The notes under the pieces were generated by a model. It was not told the origin of the DNA. It searched no databases and was given only the letters and a program-made list of their open reading frames with translations. A program made the position numbers and the translations under genes. Positions 33,401 through 37,531 of a stretch of DNA of 37,531 nucleotides are shown in pieces; the stretch's first letter is position 1; every line of letters starts with the position of its first letter. This DNA is from Parachlorella kessleri. Its lineage: Eukaryota > Chlorophyta > Trebouxiophyceae > Chlorellales > Chlorellaceae. The stretch is from assembly GCA_001598975.1 (NCBI GenBank), contig BBXU01002050.1, forward strand, positions 1 to 37,531, written 5' to 3'.

Positions 33401-33561
33401 GGGGCAAAGACGTCCCTCCAGCTACAGCACAACAGTGGGGCGCAGCATGGCGTTGGCACTGAACAGGGATAGTGATGGCAGGAACAGCACGTGAGTGATA
33501 GCCTTGCCAAGGTCTTCAACACGGCTTTAGAGTCTGGGCCTACCGTCTTGCTAGTCACCAT
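30408..33561 (-). CDS. CCCH zinc-finger plus U-box protein (putative RNA-binding E3 ligase)
   Basis: Seven exons, all in phase: 33561-33544, 33324-33199, 33001-32796, 32394-31737, 31421-31359, 30920-30864, 30464-30408; 394 residues. Finger 1 is C-x8-C-x5-C-x3-H (C89, C98, C104, H108; RMCDDWVQSGRCRNGSECVF). Finger 2 is C-x7-C-x5-C-x3-H (C191, C199, C205, H209; KTRLCFNFNAGYCAAGANCN). Between and after them are a polyQ run (CAG repeats), Ala-rich and Pro/Gly-rich linkers. Residues 329-394 form a complete U-box: FMCPITQERMRDPVVAADGY, SYERHAIEAWL, TSPMTNDML, LIPNLTL. U-box proteins recruit E2 enzymes; CCCH fingers of this spacing bind RNA. A ubiquitin ligase acting on RNA-associated targets is my inference. 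The 18-base first exon (MVTSKT) is the least certain part. Confidence 0.88.
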
Positions 33562-33650
33562 GTGGCCCGGTGGATGGCCTAGCACGTGTACGCGCTCTCA
33601 GCGAAATAGCTCAGTGTACTAATGGCACGTTGATGCTCCTCTTGGGTAGC

Positions 33651-33777
33651 TTGGGTTGAAATTGTTTCACGCTTTAGTCACCCTCCCGCTTGCGCCCTTT
33701 GCCCCCAGGACGGTGGGTTGAAATGCACGTAAGCTAATGGCATGTAACCCCCCTCAGTCAGTCGGTGGGTTGAAATG
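33651..33777 (+). repeat. Three spaced GGTGGGTTGAAATG repeats
   Basis: CGGTGGGTTGAAATG occurs exactly at 33711-33725 and 33763-33777 (period 52), with a weaker copy, TTGGGTTGAAATT, at 33651-33663. Spacers are unrelated. It lies in the promoter-side flank of the U-box gene. Confidence 0.6.
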
Positions 33778-33877
33778 GACAGCGCCCCAGGTGTGACTTT
33801 GGTGACGGATGCTCCAGAGATAATACAGTGGTTGGGGTGTGAGACACTGAGAGCAGACGTTGGGTGGTGGTCTTACT

Positions 33878-33940
33878 AGCATGGGTGGCAGGTAGTGCGA
33901 ACAGGGAGTGAGAGTTGTGCTGGACTGACAGGGCTGGATG
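33878..33940 (-). repeat. Dispersed repeat family, copy A
   Basis: On the plus strand it begins AGCATGGGTGGCAGGTAGTG and ends GGACTGACAGGGCTGGATG. It is a shorter version of copy B, 168 bases away in the same orientation, so the pair looks like a local duplication. Confidence 0.7.
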
Positions 33941-34045
33941 TGGTCTTATCATGTGTCTTGCAGGCGGAAAGTTCACTGCAGCCTTGACTCCAAGAGGACA
34001 CAACGAAGCCAAGCCCCTCATGGTACCCAACACCAACCAGGCATT

Positions 34046-34155
34046 AGCATGGGTGGCAGGTGGTGCCAACAGGGACTAGAGCTGGGCTGGACTGACAGGG
34101 CTGGATGCAAAATGAGCCTGAGTCTTGCCTGAGTTCTGAGCCAGTAATGTTGGCT
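34046..34155 (-). repeat. Dispersed repeat family, copy B
   Basis: The longest match to copy C (15833-15946), in inverted orientation: AGCATGGGTGGCAGGTGGTG, GGACTGACAGGGCTGGATG and GAGCCTGAGTCTTGCCTGAG then TTCTGAGCCAGTAATG. Similarity over more than 100 bases across 18 kb shows an interspersed element of at least that length. Confidence 0.75.
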
Positions 34156-34819
34156 CAACTATACTTATGGCCTCCTGAGAATCTAGCAGCTGGCCCAGTG
34201 CACATCATAGGCGGCTTCCTAGGCTCTTGCAACCTGTCCATACCCTGCTTATAACATGGTCATGTGTTACATCCGTTTCCACTCTGGTGTAAGGTGCCCT
34301 TGCCATGCCAAGCTCATTGTCTGGATAACCCATCATCAAAGGCCAAGGCTGACAAATGCAACAACAACACGTTCATACCTTCAAGAACTACAATGGGTTC
34401 CCCTTACAACAGGTGCTGCACCTTGGAGGCCTTGACGAGCTACTTGGGTAAGGTTATGCCCCTGCCTTGTTCAGAATGCTGCAGGTCATGCAAGGCACAG
34501 GCACCCCCCTCATCTGCCCTCGTGATGCAGGAGCATCCTCCCAGGGAGTAGAACTCCACACTGCTACTTTCAACGCCCTGCAGAAGGCATGTGGCAAACG
34601 AGAAGCGCTTACCCACTGCACACCCCACGGGTGTTGCCAGGGATGAACGAGCTCAAAAAGAAGCACGGCGAACCCAAGCTGCAACGAGGCAAGCGTGCCG
34701 CCTCCTTGTCTTACCTGCACCAGAAGCAAACCAGGGCTGGTGGTTCTGGCCGGCCGGCTTTCTCGCGCTATTATGGCTGGCAGGGTGTGAGGGGCTGCGG
34801 CCCTAGGGTCCCCTGTGCA

Positions 34820-37171
34820 TCACTTGCGCACAGCGCGCTGCGGGTAAGTGTACATGCGCTGGCCCTGGCAGACAAACGCGTTGCTCCCTGGCATTGGGTC
34901 CTGCAGGGCAACCCCACTCAAGTGACGGTTAGTGCAGTGCACAGCATGCGTGCCCTTGACTGCAACCCAGCTATGTGCCCGAGGTTGTCTACCCCCACTT
35001 CGAGGCTTCCACATACTGTCACTACTTCCCAAGAGGATCTGCCTAGCGTGGGACACTCCCCTGCCAAAGCGTGCAGAAGGACACATGGGCGAGGGACCTA
35101 GCCAGCCTCCCCCACCATCCCCTGATTCTTGCGCCGTGTGTTAGTCCTCAGCCTGGCAAGCGACCCACGGAGCGCATGTAGCAAGCCCTCATAGGTCACC
35201 AAGGCGAACACCCCGCCAGCAAGCACACCCACAGGCAGGGCCCCGCACGCCACGCCATCCAACGCTTGCTGCTTGGCATAGACAACAAAAAATCGCTGAC
35301 CGATGCCACGCAAGAGCTAGGGAGCTGGGTGCATGCCTGCTGGAAGAAGGGGTGCTGCAGGGCCTCGGCGGCGGTGATGCGGCGGGAGGGGTCCATGCAC
35401 AGCAGGCGCGCCATGAGGTCCAGCGCCGCGTCCGGCTGGATGTAGCTGCAGCACAGCACAGCACAGCAGGCTCACGCGGTGATCAAGAGCACATAAGGCA
35501 ACGCTTCAAGTGAGGTCATCATTAGTGACACTTGCGACTCCCCGCTCACTTGAAGGATGCCATAGGCAGCAACAGCCACCGTGGCAACTAAAGCAGGATA
35601 GTCATAACGAAGCTTACCGCGGCTGCCGGTACGGTGACCCTCCATCACAATGCCCAAGCGCCCGGCGAGGCCCACGCCCAGGCACCTGCCTGCTGCCGCC
35701 GCTGACTGACGCCACGTCAGTCCCCGCGCCCGCCCACCGGCCCGCCCACCTCATGAGCGGCGACGTCTTCCACAGCAGCTGCGCCAGCGACAGCGAGCCG
35801 TGCTCCGGGCGGCGCATGCGCACGTTCTCGGTGTTGTCGCGCCAGTGGCGCAGGCAGTCCAGGTGGCGCCACCCGCCCGGCAGCGCGCTGGGGTGCCCCA
35901 GCACCGTGAAGATCCTGCGCGCCAGCGGGAGCACGCGAGAGCGGGAGCATGTGTACTCGGGGGCATGTTGCTCACTCGGATGGCTGGCTCAATCGTGCAT
36001 ATGCAGGGTCAGGAGCGAAGCTAGGGCGTACCTGCTGCTGAAAGCCCTTGGCTGGATTGACCCAGGGCCCTGGTAGTCTTGATGGAGGGTTCAGACAGTC
36101 TAGTCCAGGCTAATACCGTACCCCCATCTGACCATGGTGCCGTGACTCCCCCACAAGTGGGGCCAACAGAGAGCAAGGATGTACTATCTCGAAACCCACA
36201 AGATCCAACTACAACTACCATGCAGGCATGCACCACACCGGCCAGAGAAATCATGCAGGCAACACTGGAATCGAAACCACATGCGCTGACACCCGTACCG
36301 CCGCCCTCTCACTTGTTCAGCTGGTCGGCCTGGAAGAGGTCCTGGCTGCCCTTGCGCTCCTCCCCTTGGAAGACGGGCCGCAGTGTGAAAAGCTCAGCCA
36401 TGATGCAGCCGGTAGCCCACATGTCCACCGCTGCAGCACCAGCAGACGCACGAGCCCAGCCTTGGTGTCTTTGTAGGACGACACCAAGCACTGGCAGCCT
36501 GCCTTCGACAAGCCCATGATGGAGCGAACTACCTGCAACCCTCACCATCAGCACCCAGCCACCCACACCACCCACCCACACCCACAGCCCCCCCCCGACC
36601 CCCCCCCCCCCCCCTCTGTGCCCCTCCCTGCCTGGGTTGTAGTGCTTGGCGTCCAGCAGGAGCTCGGGGGCCCGGTACCAGATCGTGACCACAACCCCGT
36701 TGTTCCACAGCGGCTCCAGGGGCTCGCGGAAAACACGCGTCAGCCCAAAGTCTGCGCCCCAAAGCAGCAGGAACATAGTTGGAAACTAGCAGTTGAATAC
36801 TGGCACCCGCCTCCCTAGTCAGCCCGAAGTCTGCGCTGCAGCGCAGCACGCACCACACGAGGCATCGGGGAGAGGCTCGACCTAGCATGTGACACGCCAA
36901 CGCACAGACACACAGGACATCACACCGCCAGGTACTGACCTCCGCAGCCTCCCTATTCCACATGCTTCTCCACCCACTGGCCAGAACCCACATGATCCAT
37001 GCCGTGTCCCTGCCCCACAGACATTGCGTCCATGCCCCTCCCCCACACAGTCCGTGCCATGCCCACCTGCAATCTTGAGCACCCCCTGCTCCTCCCCTGG
37101 ACCCATCACCAATATGTTGCTGGGCTTGAGGTCGCGATGCAGCAGCCAGTTGGTGTGCATGTAGTTAATCC
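34820..37171 (-). CDS. CDK8: CDK8/CDKE Mediator-associated protein kinase (5' partial)
   Basis: Kinase of the Mediator kinase module that phosphorylates RNA polymerase II and transcription factors in the nucleus. Visible exons: 37171-37067 ([20 protein letters not shown], catalytic loop HRDLKPSN), 36751-36632 ([11 protein letters not shown], then [20 protein letters not shown]), 36430-36313 ([20 protein letters not shown]), 35914-35750 ([16 protein letters not shown]), 35445-35337 ([20 protein letters not shown]) and 34900-34820 ([20 protein letters not shown]). The [15 protein letters not shown] and [11 protein letters not shown] signatures are those of CDK8, not of cell-cycle CDKs. All joins are in phase. 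The N-lobe (Gly loop, Lys) must lie beyond 37531, as the first visible exon needs one base from an upstream exon. Intron 2 uses a GC donor; the last intron has either a GC donor at 35336 or a GT donor slightly downstream. The tail is short compared with animal CDK8. Confidence 0.9.
36085..36150. repeat. Dispersed repeat, copy 2 (related to 4690-4760)
   Basis: GTCCAGGCTAATACCGTACC and CATCTGACCATGGTGCCGTG match the 4.7 kb copy at most positions. It lies within the CDK8 intron between 36313 and 35914. Confidence 0.55.
36588..36614 (-). repeat. Poly-G runs inside a CDK8 intron
   Basis: Runs of nine and sixteen C on the plus strand (G on the transcribed-sense strand), followed by GGGTGTGGGTGGGTGG-type sequence, directly downstream of a GC splice donor. 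The stretch could form G-quadruplexes in the pre-mRNA. A run this long may also be an assembly-length error. Confidence 0.7.
36811..36834 (-). repeat. Duplicated DFG-exon acceptor in CDK8
   Basis: Reads GCAG then ACTTCGGGCTGACTAGGGAG. This copies the start of the real exon at 36751 (GCAG then ACTTTGGGCTGACGCG) 80 bases upstream of it. It again encodes DFGLTR after an AG acceptor, but then leaves the kinase frame. Confidence 0.65.
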
Positions 37172-37531
37172 CTGCGGGGGCGAACCCGACATAGTCACTC
37201 ACCCTTATGCATGGGAAGGGTGCCAGCCAGACACAGCGGGCAGCGCAGGCGGGGGTCTGCTTGGGCAGGCTGACGCCTATGCGATTTAGTCATAACATCC
37301 TCCGCACAGTGCCAGGAAACCAGAAGAAAGGTGGCCCCACACAGTTCCATGCACCTGGGGCTGGCTAGGGCTCGACTGCCTCTTGCCGCCCTTGAACGAC
37401 ATTGTGGGAGAGGGGGGGGGGGTCCATTGCAGTTAGATAGCAAAGAAGAGTGCAACATTTACTCTCCAGCTTGCCCATCAAGCACTTAGGCACTCATCCC
37501 CCACCCCACGTTTCCACACGAACGCCCGCCC
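37172..37531 (-). other. CDK8 upstream intron sequence at the window edge
   Basis: Contains a 12-G run (near 37411) and a possible short exon, 37399-37352 on the minus strand (MSFKGGKRQSSPSQPQ before GTGCAT). That piece ends in phase 0, whereas the next kinase exon needs phase 1, so I do not join it. No N-lobe motif is present. Confidence 0.35.

Noticed and set aside
33711..33777. CRISPR-like repeats ending in GTTGAAAT
   Set aside because: Only two exact short copies, non-uniform spacers, eukaryotic setting and no cas genes.
34440..34628. Possible extra terminal CDK8 exon on the minus strand
   Set aside because: It could only be reached by treating AAGTGATG as a donor; the TGA there already gives a sensible family-length end and the extra residues match nothing.
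34589..35101. 170-codon plus-strand open frame
   Set aside because: It is antisense to the last CDK8 exon and flank, without domain content.
37352..37399. MSFKGGKRQSSPSQPQ as the first CDK8 exon
   Set aside because: Phase does not match the next exon and there is no N-lobe between them.

Overview
This is nuclear DNA of a green alga. Every gene I can assemble is split into many short exons with plant-like splice sites, the coding sequence is GC-rich, and proteins typical of photosynthetic eukaryotes (a DUF4079 plastid membrane protein, a Grx-DEP-DUF547 protein, a purple acid phosphatase, a CDK8/CDKE kinase) sit beside an IFT88 cilium gene. IFT88 means the lineage builds or recently built flagella. 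The conventional mitochondrial ATP synthase subunit g argues against Chlorophyceae, whose enzyme has replaced this part of the complex, and favours a zoospore-forming trebouxiophyte, an ulvophyte or another core chlorophyte; this is inference.

Layout. 1-3310: a decayed or truncated purple acid phosphatase on the minus strand, running into a GTTGGACA-rich repeat. 3845-3916: tRNA-Pro(AGG), minus. 4054-5060: GC-rich mini-palindromes and a dispersed repeat. 5065-6413 (+): a small mitochondrion-targeted hydrophilic protein. 7209-13432: two minus-strand genes head to tail, DUF4079 and Grx-DEP-DUF547. 14146-15182 (+): ATP synthase subunit g. 16025-16432 (-): a small DUF1639-like protein, divergent from FAM98 (16809-20023, +). 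20737-25489 (+): IFT88. 26256-28463 (-): a NUMOD3-repeat protein, convergent with IFT88. 29178-29340 (-): an orphan terminal exon. 30408-33561 (-): a CCCH zinc-finger/U-box protein. 34820-37171 and beyond the edge (-): the Mediator kinase CDK8/CDKE, with its N-lobe outside the window.

The neighbours do not form one pathway; this is ordinary euchromatin with unrelated housekeeping genes, some sharing divergent promoters. I did not find a clear new multi-gene system. The most notable features are: at least five frame-supported GC-AG introns in one 37 kb window; a phosphatase whose first metal-binding motif is restored by removing one base; a duplicated DFG-exon acceptor and a G-run intron in CDK8; the joining of CCCH fingers to a U-box in one protein; and a dispersed repeat family found in four gene-flanking gaps.

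Exon models were built by hand from splice signals, phase continuity and family resemblance. Where every phase closes I am confident; unresolved junctions are stated.
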